DNA from: Terrisporobacter vanillatitrophus
GTDB lineage: Bacteria; Bacillota; Clostridia; Peptostreptococcales; Peptostreptococcaceae
Reading direction: 5' to 3'
DNA: 64,000 nt
Assembly (NCBI RefSeq): GCF_051148895.1
Contig: NZ_CP154625.1
Location: forward strand, 3,658,001-3,722,000
Part shown: in pieces, positions 54,692-63,919 of the stretch
Layout of the letters: each line of letters opens with the position of its first letter
How positions within the stretch are numbered: the first letter of the stretch is position 1
Program-made: the position numbers and the translations under genes
Notes under the pieces: model-generated
The model's database searches: none
Told to the model about the DNA's origin: nothing
Seen by the model: only the letters and a program-made list of their open reading frames with translations

Positions 54692-56143
54692 ATGACAAAT
54701 GTATTAAAAGATTTAAATCCAACATTAGTGTTTAAATACTTTGAGGAAATATCTCAAGTGCCTAGAGGTTCTGGAGATGAAGAAAGAATAAGTGAATTTT
54801 TAGTAAACTTTGCTAAAGAACTAAACTTAGAGGTAGTTCAAGATGAACATCTTAATGTAATCATTAGAAAGCCTGCTACTGAAGGATATGAAAATTGTCC
54901 AGGAGTAATATTACAAGGACATATGGATATGGTTTGTGAAAAAAATAAAGATGTTGACCATGATTTTGAAAAGGATCCAATAGAACTTAAAATAGTAGAT
55001 GACATGATTTATGCAAACGGTACTACTCTTGGAGCAGATAATGGTATAGCTGTTGCTATGAGTATGGCTGTTCTTGCATCTAATGATTTAGCTCACCCTG
55101 CTTTAGAGGTATTAATTACTTCAAATGAAGAAGCTGGTATGACTGGAGCTAATGGACTAGACGGTAGCTTATTAAAAGGTAAATATATAATAAACTTAGA
55201 TTCAGAAGAAGAAGGATTTTTATTGGTAAGTTGTGCAGGTGGAAACAGATCTTATGCTACATTACCACTTACATATAAAAACATAGAAGATAATAAGCAA
55301 GCATTTATGATTGAGGTAAAAGGTTTACTTGGTGGACATTCTGGTATGGACATAGTTAAACAAAGAGCTAATTCAAATGTAACTATGGGTAGAGTATTAA
55401 ATCTACTTGATGTTGATTTTGATTTAGTTGAAGTTAACGGTGGTTCTAAAAATAACGCTATACCTCGTGAATGTGAAGCTGTAGTTGCTGTAAACAAAGA
55501 TCAAGCTGAAAATCTAAAAGCTAATGTTGCTAAAATAGAAGAAATATTAAAAAATGAATTTAAAACTACAGATCCAGGTTTAGAAGTTGTAGTAAAAGAA
55601 GCTACTGCTGACAAAGCTATAACTGATGAGTGTAAAGCAAAGGCTATGTTATTACTTAACTTTATTCCAAACGGAATACAAACAGTAAGTAAAGATATAG
55701 AAGGATTAGTAGAAAGTTCTTCAAACTTAGGTGTTGTAAAAACTGAAAATGATGTTATGTCATTTGAAAGTGCTGTAAGAAGTTCAGTTGCAACATTAAG
55801 AGAAAACTTAAATAATAAAACTAAAATGCTTTGTAATACTGTAAATGCTAATTTCGAAAATACTGATGGATATCCTGCTTGGGAATATGCAAAAAATTCT
55901 AAACTGGAAGAATTATGTGTAGACGTTTACGAAAAATTAGAGGGTAAAAAACCTATTATAACTGCTATACATGCAGGTCTTGAATGTGGTTTATTACTTG
56001 ATAAAATGCCTGGTTGCGAAGCAATTTCTATGGGACCAGATATGTTTGAAGTTCATACTCCAAATGAGCATTTAAGTATACCTTCTGTTAAAAATGTTTA
56101 TGAATTCTTACTTGCAGTATTAAAATCAATGAATCAATACTAA
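54692..56143 (+). CDS. pepD: Aminoacyl-histidine dipeptidase (PepD)
   Basis: A 483-residue M20-family zinc peptidase. Zinc ligands are in 'LQGHMDMVCEKN' (HXD) and 'TTLGADNGIAVAMSMAVL'; the catalytic glutamates are in 'ITSNEEAGMTGANGL'. The last ligand His lies in 'FEVHTPNEHLSI'. It splits Xaa-His and other dipeptides in the cytoplasm. AGAAAGGAAA before the ATG. Divergent from mutS2. Confidence 0.94.
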   Translation: MTNVLKDLNPTLVFKYFEEISQVPRGSGDEERISEFLVNFAKELNLEVVQDEHLNVIIRKPATEGYENCPGVILQGHMDMVCEKNKDVDHDFEKDPIELKIVDDMIYANGTTLGADNGIAVAMSMAVLASNDLAHPALEVLITSNEEAGMTGANGLDGSLLKGKYIINLDSEEEGFLLVSCAGGNRSYATLPLTYKNIEDNKQAFMIEVKGLLGGHSGMDIVKQRANSNVTMGRVLNLLDVDFDLVEVNGGSKNNAIPRECEAVVAVNKDQAENLKANVAKIEEILKNEFKTTDPGLEVVVKEATADKAITDECKAKAMLLLNFIPNGIQTVSKDIEGLVESSSNLGVVKTENDVMSFESAVRSSVATLRENLNNKTKMLCNTVNANFENTDGYPAWEYAKNSKLEELCVDVYEKLEGKKPIITAIHAGLECGLLLDKMPGCEAISMGPDMFEVHTPNEHLSIPSVKNVYEFLLAVLKSMNQY

Positions 56144-56165
56144 AATCTTATTTATTTGAAAATAG

Positions 56166-56204
56166 AAAAAGTACTAAAGGATTAATAGCCCTTTAGTACT
56201 TTTT
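56166..56204 (+). terminator. Terminator between pepD and the U32 peptidase gene
   Basis: AAAAAGTACTAAAGG pairs with CCTTTAGTACTTTTT. The hairpin is symmetric and serves both convergent genes. Confidence 0.9.
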
Positions 56205-56214
56205 AGTTTATAAA

Positions 56215-58626
56215 TTATTCTACTCCTTTGTAGAAATGGGCTGTTGTTATTCCTTCTTCATCTAACTTTTTATATAATCTATTAGATTTATCTCCCAACC
56301 TAAAATTATTATTAATAACTTCAATATAAGCCTCTAATACTTCTCTTATTTCACTTGTACTTTCTCCCGTAAAATCTAACCTAAATATATTTACACCAAT
56401 GTTGTTTAATTCTTGTAAATTGTCTAGCACACAAGTTGGTTTAGAATTATATATTGTAGTTCTACAGAATATATCTTGTGATAATCTATACTCTTCTCCC
56501 TTAAAATCTTTAAGTGCATATCTACTTTCACTGCATTCTTTACATCTTTTATCTTTTTTACAGTTTCTAACTATAACGCCCATAGGACAATACTCACTTA
56601 TCATCATTGGAGCAAACCCATAAACAATACTTTCCACATCTAAATCAGTATACGTTAGTGTTTCTTCCATCTCATTTATGTTAAGTTCTTGAGATATACA
56701 AACTGAAGTAGCTCCTTCTTTTTTAAAATGATTTATAGTTTCACTATTAAATGCATTTAAATAATAATCTATACAGAAATTTTTATTTTTAAAGAAATCT
56801 ATTGAGCCTAGGGTTCCGATTTGAATACTTTCTTCATTTAAATCTTTAATTTTATTTAATCTGTTATATTCTTTATTTCTAATAATTCTAGGCGCTGAAT
56901 AAATTACTTTCTTATTATTTTCTTTTCCTATTGATATTGCATCTTCAATAGTTGAAGCATCTTCATAATAAATAGCATCTATTTCAAAGTTCACAACTTC
57001 TCTTAATTGTTCTAAGTTTTTAACTTTAACCCTTATTTTTTTATCTTTTTGTCTAATAGCTCTTTGTGGATTATAGCTTACTTTTTCGTTTTTGTATTTT
57101 CTATCTTTTATTTCTATTCTTTCTTCACTTAACTTATCGATACACTCTCTTCTAATTTGATTAATTACACTAATTGGTAAACTTATTCCTTCATCTAGAT
57201 CTATTTTTAGATTTCTTAACTGATAAGGAGTATTACCTAGTTTTCTTAATTGAGTTTCTATTTTTTCATCACTCATAGGTACTTTTAGAGCTTTTTCTAT
57301 AAGAAAATCACCAATTATTTCAGCTTTATTTCCTTTTAAATCTTTAAATTTAATTATAGGATTTTGTCCTAATTTTAAACTTATCTCTCCATCAATATAA
57401 CATTTTACAAGCTCTTTATCTTGTTTAAAAGTACTTTGAACTCTATCCATTAATTGAGTATCAGAAGTCTTAAATATCATTTGGTTTCTTCTAGCTTCTC
57501 CTATAAAGTCTATCTCTATAGTTTCACCCTTATATCCAATATCAGTAATTTCTTTACCTTTTATGATTCTTCCAATAACTCCTCCACCTAAATTAATTCC
57601 ATCACCTTTTTTTAGGTTCTCTTCTAAAGCTATTTTTAATCTCTTTGCTTTTTTGTTATAATCCACTACTTTTCCTATATACAAACCTTGGTTGTTAGGT
57701 ACTTGCGAATTCATAACGTCTTTTCCCACATCTCCAAGCAAAAGACCTTTCGTGAACTTTCTATTGAATATAGTATATAGGTCAGCCATTATATCATGAG
57801 ATACATTGACTTTTTTACTTCTTAAATAATCATCAACTGCATCTCTGTAGCTTCCTATAACAGTTGCCACATACTCTGGTTTTTTCATTCTTCCTTCAAT
57901 TTTAAGAGAATGAACTCCTGCATCAATAATTTGATTTATTTCTTCTATAGCATTTAAATCTCTTGTACTAAGTAAATAGTCACCATCTGAAGATACTTCC
58001 TCCCCTGTGTTAATGTCTATCATTGTATATCTTTGTCTACAAGGCTGAGCACATCTTCCTCTGTTTCCTGATCTATTTCCTATCATACTACTCATTAAAC
58101 ATTGACCCGAGTAACAAACGCATAATGCTCCATGAACAAATACTTCTATATCAACATTAGTATTGTCACAAATATGTTTAATTTCTTCCACATTTAATTC
58201 TCTTGCAAGTACTACTCTGTCAAAACCTATACTCTCTAAGTATTTTACATCTTCTAAAGAGTGAGCCACCATCTGTGTACTAGCATGAAGTTCGAAATCT
58301 GGAATAAGCTTTTTAATTGTCATTGCTGCACCTATATCTTGTAATATTAATGCATCTATATTTATGTCATATAAAAATTTTACATATTCAATAAAATCTT
58401 CAAGTTCATTTTGTTTTATAAGGGTATTTGTTGTAACAAAAACTCTTACACCTCTAATGTGTGCATATTTTACAGCTTCTTTTAACTCTTCTCTATCAAA
58501 GTTATTGGCAGATGCTCTGGCACTAAAATCCTTACCTCCAAGATAGACTGCATTAGCTCCATTTTGTACAGCTGCCTTCAACGATTCAAAAGAGCCAACA
58601 GGAGCTAATAATTCAACTTCTTTCAT
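56215..58626 (-). CDS. U32 family peptidase / RlhA-like protein with DUF3656
   Basis: An 803-residue protein. The U32 core has 'VELLAPVGSFESLKAAVQNG', 'DFELHASTQMVAHS' and the Fe-S-type cysteine block around 'CVCYSGQCLMSS' to 'GRCAQPCRQRY' (about 166-200). More cysteines occur in the C-terminal half ('CPMGVIVRNCKKDKRCKEC'). In E. coli the relative RlhA makes 5-hydroxycytidine in 23S rRNA, so an RNA-modifying role is more likely than proteolysis. GGAGGT before the ATG. Confidence 0.9.
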   Translation of the reverse strand: MKEVELLAPVGSFESLKAAVQNGANAVYLGGKDFSARASANNFDREELKEAVKYAHIRGVRVFVTTNTLIKQNELEDFIEYVKFLYDINIDALILQDIGAAMTIKKLIPDFELHASTQMVAHSLEDVKYLESIGFDRVVLARELNVEEIKHICDNTNVDIEVFVHGALCVCYSGQCLMSSMIGNRSGNRGRCAQPCRQRYTMIDINTGEEVSSDGDYLLSTRDLNAIEEINQIIDAGVHSLKIEGRMKKPEYVATVIGSYRDAVDDYLRSKKVNVSHDIMADLYTIFNRKFTKGLLLGDVGKDVMNSQVPNNQGLYIGKVVDYNKKAKRLKIALEENLKKGDGINLGGGVIGRIIKGKEITDIGYKGETIEIDFIGEARRNQMIFKTSDTQLMDRVQSTFKQDKELVKCYIDGEISLKLGQNPIIKFKDLKGNKAEIIGDFLIEKALKVPMSDEKIETQLRKLGNTPYQLRNLKIDLDEGISLPISVINQIRRECIDKLSEERIEIKDRKYKNEKVSYNPQRAIRQKDKKIRVKVKNLEQLREVVNFEIDAIYYEDASTIEDAISIGKENNKKVIYSAPRIIRNKEYNRLNKIKDLNEESIQIGTLGSIDFFKNKNFCIDYYLNAFNSETINHFKKEGATSVCISQELNINEMEETLTYTDLDVESIVYGFAPMMISEYCPMGVIVRNCKKDKRCKECSESRYALKDFKGEEYRLSQDIFCRTTIYNSKPTCVLDNLQELNNIGVNIFRLDFTGESTSEIREVLEAYIEVINNNFRLGDKSNRLYKKLDEEGITTAHFYKGVE

Positions 58627-58647
58627 ATTATACCTCCGCTCTTATGT

Positions 58648-58693
58648 CAAAAGGGTGTTTCCAAGGTTAATAATCCTTTGAAACACCCCCTTT
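58648..58693 (-). terminator. Hairpin after zapA, likely terminator
   Basis: GGGGTGTTTCAAAGG pairs with CCTTGGAAACACCC on the minus strand and runs into TTTTG. The T-run is short, so read-through into the U32 gene is possible. Confidence 0.65.
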
Positions 58694-58700
58694 ATTTTCT

Positions 58701-59297
58701 TTATAGAGCACCTTCTCTATTTTTCAACTGATTTTCTAGCTCTGCATATTTCAACTGATAATCATAAGTTTTATTTTGCCACTGAGATGCTATGCTTTCT
58801 GCCGCTTGGGCTCTTTGTTTAGCTTCCTCATTTTCTTCTTTTAAACTTTTAATTTCAGCCATATATTTTTCTAATTCTAACTTCATTTCTTCAGTAGATT
58901 TGCTTAGATTTTCTATTTTTTCATTTTTTTCTTTTATTTGTTCATCGAGCTCCTCTATTCGATAATCTTTTTCCATTATCTCTAGCTCTTTTTGCTCCAA
59001 TTCGCTGGCAACTTTTTTAACTTCACTTTGAACTTCTTCATTAGGTTTACTCATACCTTCTTTTAATGATTCTACCTTATTGTGCAGTTCTTCATTTTCA
59101 TGACAACAATCAAATAACTCATCAGCAATATTTAAACATGCAACTATAGTTGTAGTAAGTGAACTTAGTTTAGGGTTTCCCTCTCTAACTTTATTCATTT
59201 CTCCGTCTACATACCTTGCTACATTTTTCATCTGTTCTGGATTTTTACCAACAATGTTGTATTCAGAACCTAAAATCCTCACAACTACCTTATTCAT
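58701..59297 (-). CDS. zapA: Cell division protein ZapA with long coiled coil
   Basis: A 198-residue protein. The N-terminal 90 residues form the ZapA domain ('VVVRILGSEYNIVGKNPEQM', 'TTTIVACLNIADELF'). From about 65 to 195 there is a Glu/Lys/Leu-rich coiled coil, roughly twice the length of the usual ZapA. ZapA bundles FtsZ at midcell. It follows pheT by 27 bases, an arrangement common in Bacillota. RBS TAGGGGGA. Confidence 0.92.
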   Translation of the reverse strand: MNKVVVRILGSEYNIVGKNPEQMKNVARYVDGEMNKVREGNPKLSSLTTTIVACLNIADELFDCCHENEELHNKVESLKEGMSKPNEEVQSEVKKVASELEQKELEIMEKDYRIEELDEQIKEKNEKIENLSKSTEEMKLELEKYMAEIKSLKEENEEAKQRAQAAESIASQWQNKTYDYQLKYAELENQLKNREGAL

Positions 59298-59324
59298 CTC
59301 ACTAATCCCCCTATCAAAGATGAG

Positions 59325-61718
59325 TTAGTTTGATCTTAATTTTGCATCTAGCTTTTCTTCTAACTCTCTTATTATATTCTGGTGTACTTTGTTTACATCC
59401 TCATCTGTTAGAGTCTTATCTTTACTTCTATATATGATAGAGTATGCTATTGATTTATATCCGTCAGCTATTTGTGAACCTTTATATACATCGAATAATT
59501 TATAACTTTCTACTAAATCTTCTCCATTAGCTTTTATTATATCTTCTATTTGTTTTACTATAACATCATCTTTAACTAAAAGAGCTATATCTCTAGAAGT
59601 TGATGGATATTTTGGTAATGGATTGTATATTATAGTTCTATCTGAGTTTTCAAATATTAAATCTAAATCTAATTCAGCAAGATAAACTCTTTGTCCTAAG
59701 TTATAATTATCTATAACCTCTGGATGAACTTCTCCAAAAGTACCTATATATATATTATTATACATTATTGTAGCACATCTTCCTGGGTGGAATGTAGTAT
59801 TATTAGTTTCTGGTATTATCTCATAGTTTTCAAATCCTACTGCATCTAGTATTGTTTCCAGTGCACCTTTTAATACAAAGAAGTCTACATCTTTACCGTA
59901 CATACCTACACATAAGTGATTAGTTTCTATTGGTAATCCTTCTTGTGGAGTAAATGTATGACCACATTCAAAGGCAAATCCACTTTCAACCTTACGAGAT
60001 ACATTTGTATATAATACATTTAACATACTTGGCATCATTGTAGTTCTCATAACTGATGTATCTTCTCCAAGTGGGTTAATTAATGTAATATAATCTCTTT
60101 TCTTATCATCTTCAGGTAATTTTATTTTATCTAGTGATTTTGGACTTACAAATGAATAAGTTAATATTTCATATAATCCTATGCTTGTAGCTGTGTCTTT
60201 TATTTTATCCATGAATTTTTGTTTAGGAGTTTTAACACCAGCTGTTGCATTTCCTTCTAATTGCTTAGATGGTATATTTTCAAATCCATATATTCTAGCT
60301 ATTTCTTCATATATATCAGCTTCTTGTTCTATATCTAATCTGAATGCTGGAACTTCTATAACTACTTCATCAGCAGATTTTAAATCACATTTGAATTCTA
60401 AGTCTTCTAATATTTTTACAAATCCATCTAATGATAAATCTATTCCTATATTTTTTATTATTCTTGATGGATTTACAGTTAAAGTTTGAACTGCTTGTTT
60501 AACTGGATAATCTTCAACAGTTCCTCTTAAAATTCTACCTGCTCCAAGCATTTCTACTAATTGGCAAGCTCTTTCCACACCTATTATTGAAAGTTCTGTA
60601 CAAACACCTTTTTCATATCTTCCAGATGCTTCAGTTCTAAGGCCTAATTTCTTAGAAGTTAATCTTATGCTATCTGCATTGAATGCTGCACCTTCAAACA
60701 ATACTGCTGTAGTATCATCTTTTATTCCTGAGTTTAATCCACCCATTACACCTGCTATAGCAACTGGTTTTTCACCATCAGTTATAACAAGCATCTCTTT
60801 ATCTAAAGTTCTTTCAACTTCATCTAATGTAGTAAATTTTTCGCTTTCTACTGCATTTCTTACAACTATTTTTCCAGTTGGAAGTTCATTTAAATCAAAT
60901 GCATGCAATGGTTGACCTTGTTCTAACATTACGAAATTCGTTATATCAACTATATTGTTTATTGGTCTAATACCAGCTTCTATAAGTCTTCTTTGCATCC
61001 AATATGGAGATGGCTCTATTTTAACATCTTTAATTATTCTAGCTCCATATCTCATACAAAGGTCAGGACTTTCAACTTTTACTTCAAAGTCTATATCTTC
61101 ATCACAAGCTTTTACTTCTATTTCAGGATATTTTATTTTCTCTCCTATAGTGACAGCTGCTTCTCTAGCTATACCTATCATAGATCTGCAGTCTGGTCTA
61201 TTTGCAGTTAATTCGAAGTCTATTATAGCATCATCTATTCCTAAGAATTCTTTTATATCTTGTCCTATTACTAGGTTTTCCATGTCGTTTAAGATATATA
61301 TTCCATCTTTACTTTTTTCATCAACAAAATGCTCATCTATTCCTAACTCGTCAGCTGAACATAACATTCCGTGAGATGCTTCTCCTCTTAATTTACCTTT
61401 TTTGATTTTTATTCCTCCAGGTAATGTAGAGTTAACTTTAGCAACTGGTATATAGTCTCCTTCAGAAACATTTTTTGCTCCTGTACATATTTGTACAAGC
61501 TCTTCTTCACCCACATTTACTTGACAAACTACTAATTTATCAGCATTTGGATGTTGTGTTATTTCTTTTATTTGACCTACTACAACATTGCTTATTTCTT
61601 TTCCTAAAAATTCTACTGTTTCAACCTTTGTTCCAGTCATAGTCATTTTATCAGCAAATTCAACTGTATCCATATCTATATTAACGTAATCTCTTATCCA
61701 TTTTACAGGTACTAACAT
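59325..61718 (-). CDS. pheT: Phenylalanyl-tRNA synthetase beta subunit
   Basis: A 797-residue subunit. The tRNA-binding EMAP-like domain is near 40-150 ('VVVGQIKEITQHPNADKL'), followed by the B3/B4 editing domain, B5, the catalytic-like core ('RTTMMPSMLNVLYTN') and the C-terminal FDX-ACB domain ('PKYPSTSRDIALLV'). Works as an alpha2beta2 enzyme with PheS. AGGAGG before the ATG; 18 bases after pheS. Confidence 0.97.
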   Translation of the reverse strand: MLVPVKWIRDYVNIDMDTVEFADKMTMTGTKVETVEFLGKEISNVVVGQIKEITQHPNADKLVVCQVNVGEEELVQICTGAKNVSEGDYIPVAKVNSTLPGGIKIKKGKLRGEASHGMLCSADELGIDEHFVDEKSKDGIYILNDMENLVIGQDIKEFLGIDDAIIDFELTANRPDCRSMIGIAREAAVTIGEKIKYPEIEVKACDEDIDFEVKVESPDLCMRYGARIIKDVKIEPSPYWMQRRLIEAGIRPINNIVDITNFVMLEQGQPLHAFDLNELPTGKIVVRNAVESEKFTTLDEVERTLDKEMLVITDGEKPVAIAGVMGGLNSGIKDDTTAVLFEGAAFNADSIRLTSKKLGLRTEASGRYEKGVCTELSIIGVERACQLVEMLGAGRILRGTVEDYPVKQAVQTLTVNPSRIIKNIGIDLSLDGFVKILEDLEFKCDLKSADEVVIEVPAFRLDIEQEADIYEEIARIYGFENIPSKQLEGNATAGVKTPKQKFMDKIKDTATSIGLYEILTYSFVSPKSLDKIKLPEDDKKRDYITLINPLGEDTSVMRTTMMPSMLNVLYTNVSRKVESGFAFECGHTFTPQEGLPIETNHLCVGMYGKDVDFFVLKGALETILDAVGFENYEIIPETNNTTFHPGRCATIMYNNIYIGTFGEVHPEVIDNYNLGQRVYLAELDLDLIFENSDRTIIYNPLPKYPSTSRDIALLVKDDVIVKQIEDIIKANGEDLVESYKLFDVYKGSQIADGYKSIAYSIIYRSKDKTLTDEDVNKVHQNIIRELEEKLDAKLRSN

Positions 61719-61736
61719 TTTCTTTTCCTCCTTTTA

Positions 61737-62756
61737 TTAAAATTGATCTAAAAATCTCATATCATTTTCAACTAGTAATCTTATATCATCTATTTCGTAT
61801 TTAAGCATTGCAAGTCTTTCAACACCCATACCAAAAGCAAATCCACTATAAACTTCTGGATCTATCCCACAGTTTCTAAGTACATTTGGATGAACCATAC
61901 CTGCTCCAAGTATTTCTATCCAACCTTCACCTTTACACATTTGACATCCCTTACCACCACATTTAAAGCAAGTAACATCTATTTCTGCACTTGGTTCTGT
62001 AAATGGGAAGTTATGTGGTCTGAATTTTGTTCTTGTATTATCTCCGAATAACTTCTTAACAAATAATTCTAAAGTTCCTTTGAACTGTGCCATAGTTATA
62101 TCTTTACCAACTACTAATCCCTCTATTTGGTGGAACATTGGTGAATGTGTTGCATCTAATGAGTCATTTCTGAAACATCTACCTGGAGATATTATTTTTA
62201 TTGGTAATTCTTCACTTCTCATTGTTCTAACTTGAACGGGAGATGTTTGTGTTCTAAGTAGTAATTCATCATTGAAGTAGAATGTATCTGTAATATCTCT
62301 TGAAGGATGGTTCTTAGGCGCATTTAATGCATCGAAGTTATTTTCTACTGTTTCAACTTCTGGACCTTCTGCCACAGAGAATCCTATTCCCATAAATATT
62401 TCAGTTACTTCATCTATTATTTGAGTTATTGGATGTCTTTTTCCAACTTTAAAAGTTTTTCCAGGCATAGTAACATCTATTACTTCCTCATCTAACTTTT
62501 TGTTTAACTCAATTTTCTTAATTTCTTCTTTTTTTGTGTTTATTTCATTTTCTATAGCTTCTCTTACATCGTTAGCTATTTTACCTATTTCCGGTCTTTC
62601 CTCTGCAGATAACTTGCCCATACCTTTTAATATTGCCGTAAGTTCACCTTTTTTACCAGAGTACTTTACTCTAAGGCCATCTAATTCTTCCATCGAAGAA
62701 GCTGCTTTAATTTCACTTAAAGCTCTTTCTTTTAAGCTTATTAATTGTTCTTTCAC
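61737..62756 (-). CDS. pheS: Phenylalanyl-tRNA synthetase alpha subunit
   Basis: A 339-residue class II synthetase. The N-terminal coiled coil leads to motif 2 in 'SPGRCFRNDSLDATHSPMFHQ' (in part) and motif 3 in 'GFAFGMGVERLAML'. The longest frame starts at 62783, but the AAAGGG element is placed for the GTG at 62756. The GTG start gives MKEQLISLKERALSEI, the usual family N-terminus and length. Controlled by the Phe T-box just upstream. Confidence 0.95.
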   Translation of the reverse strand: MKEQLISLKERALSEIKAASSMEELDGLRVKYSGKKGELTAILKGMGKLSAEERPEIGKIANDVREAIENEINTKKEEIKKIELNKKLDEEVIDVTMPGKTFKVGKRHPITQIIDEVTEIFMGIGFSVAEGPEVETVENNFDALNAPKNHPSRDITDTFYFNDELLLRTQTSPVQVRTMRSEELPIKIISPGRCFRNDSLDATHSPMFHQIEGLVVGKDITMAQFKGTLELFVKKLFGDNTRTKFRPHNFPFTEPSAEIDVTCFKCGGKGCQMCKGEGWIEILGAGMVHPNVLRNCGIDPEVYSGFAFGMGVERLAMLKYEIDDIRLLVENDMRFLDQF

Positions 62757-62805
62757 TTTTTTCACCCTTTCATATATTTTCATGATATTTTGCTTTCATT
62801 GCAAT

Positions 62806-63052
62806 AAAAAAAGCCCTTCATCCCTATCTAGGGACGAAAGACTGTAATTCGCGGTACCACCCTAGTAGTTTAATAATATAAAATATTAATAAACCACTCA
62901 AATAAACTTAACGCGTTCAACGTTAAAGCCTACTGATTTCTGTTCAGCTTTAATGCTCCAGAGTGAACTTCTTATAAATACTTAGTAAATACTCACAGCA
63001 AATGTATTTTTCTCTTGCCTAAGTTAAATTATAATACTTTTCTCCATCATAG
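62806..63052 (-). promoter_or_regulatory. T-box leader of pheST with TTC (phenylalanine) specifier
   Basis: On the minus strand the T-box sequence AGGGTGGTACCGCGAATT is at 62846-62863. The terminator TTTCGTCCCTA/TAGGGATGAAG with a T-run ends near 62806. The specifier reads TTC in AAGAAG-TTC-ACTCTGGAG, matching the phenylalanine enzyme downstream. The gene product confirms the reading and anchors the AGA reading of the other T-box. Confidence 0.95.
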
Positions 63053-63076
63053 CTTTTTATATATAGTTTTTGTACA

Positions 63077-63106
63077 ATTATAACATACTTAATATTGTAT
63101 TTTCAA
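63077..63106 (-). promoter_or_regulatory. Sigma-A-type promoter of the pheST T-box operon
   Basis: TTGAAA and TATAAT are separated by 18 bases on the minus strand, about 25 bases before the T-box stem I. Confidence 0.75.
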
Positions 63107-63110
63107 CATA

Positions 63111-63908
63111 CTAAGCTAAATATTTTTTAATTTCATACATCAATATAGCTGAAGAAATAGCTGCATTTAAAGATTCAGCATTACCATAAATAGGTATTTT
63201 AATTAATATATCTGATTGATTTATTAAATCATTGTTAACTCCATTAGCCTCGTTACCTATTACTAAAGCTGTTCTCTCATAATATTTTGTTTTATGATAG
63301 TAATTTTCAGTATTAAGATAACTAGAAACGATTTTAAAATCCTTTGATTTTAGTTCTTGTAAACATTCTTCTTGAGTACAGTGTATGATTTTCATATCAA
63401 AAATGGAACCCATTGTTGACCTAATTACTTTTGGATTGTATATATCTACACAACCTTTTAAAGCAATTATTGCATCTACACCTGCTGCATCCGCTGTTCT
63501 TATTATTGTTCCCATATTACCTGGATCTTGTATTCTATCTAATATCAATACAAATTTATCTTCATGATTAATATTATGTTCAATTTTTTTCTCTTTAAAC
63601 CTAATTACACCTAAAATACCTTGTGTATTTTCTGTGTCTATCAATTCTTTAAATATTTTATTAGTAGTTTTAAATATTTTAATATTCTTATCTTTTAATA
63701 TATTTAAAAAGGTTTTATGTTCTTCTTTATCTTCAAAAGTTTCATTTATAAATACATAATCTAAATCTGCATCACATTCTATTGCTAAAGTTAAAATTCT
63801 ATATCCTTCTATTATGTATTTTGACTCTTTTTGTCTATTTTTACTTTTCAATAATGATTTAGTATACTTAACTTTTTCATTATCTTTACTACTTATATCT
63901 ATAGGCAT
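63111..63908 (-). CDS. SpoU/TrmH-family rRNA 2'-O-methyltransferase
   Basis: A 265-residue RNA methyltransferase. The N-terminal substrate-binding domain ('KVKYTKSLLKSKNRQKESKY') is followed by the SPOUT knot: motif 1 'LDRIQDPGNMGTIIRTADAAG', motif 2 'LVIGNEANGVNNDL' and motif 3 'IPIYGNAESLNAAISSAILMYE'. The target ribose (tRNA or 23S rRNA) cannot be told. It starts 11 bases after the upstream gene, with TAGGAGAA overlapping that gap. It lies upstream of pheS but is separated by the T-box promoter. Confidence 0.93.
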   Translation of the reverse strand: MPIDISSKDNEKVKYTKSLLKSKNRQKESKYIIEGYRILTLAIECDADLDYVFINETFEDKEEHKTFLNILKDKNIKIFKTTNKIFKELIDTENTQGILGVIRFKEKKIEHNINHEDKFVLILDRIQDPGNMGTIIRTADAAGVDAIIALKGCVDIYNPKVIRSTMGSIFDMKIIHCTQEECLQELKSKDFKIVSSYLNTENYYHKTKYYERTALVIGNEANGVNNDLINQSDILIKIPIYGNAESLNAAISSAILMYEIKKYLA

Positions 63909-63919
63909 TTTATATTCTC

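Noticed and set aside
60955..61374. Plus-strand open frame of 139 codons over pheT
   Set aside because: Antisense shadow of a conserved synthetase gene with no RBS.
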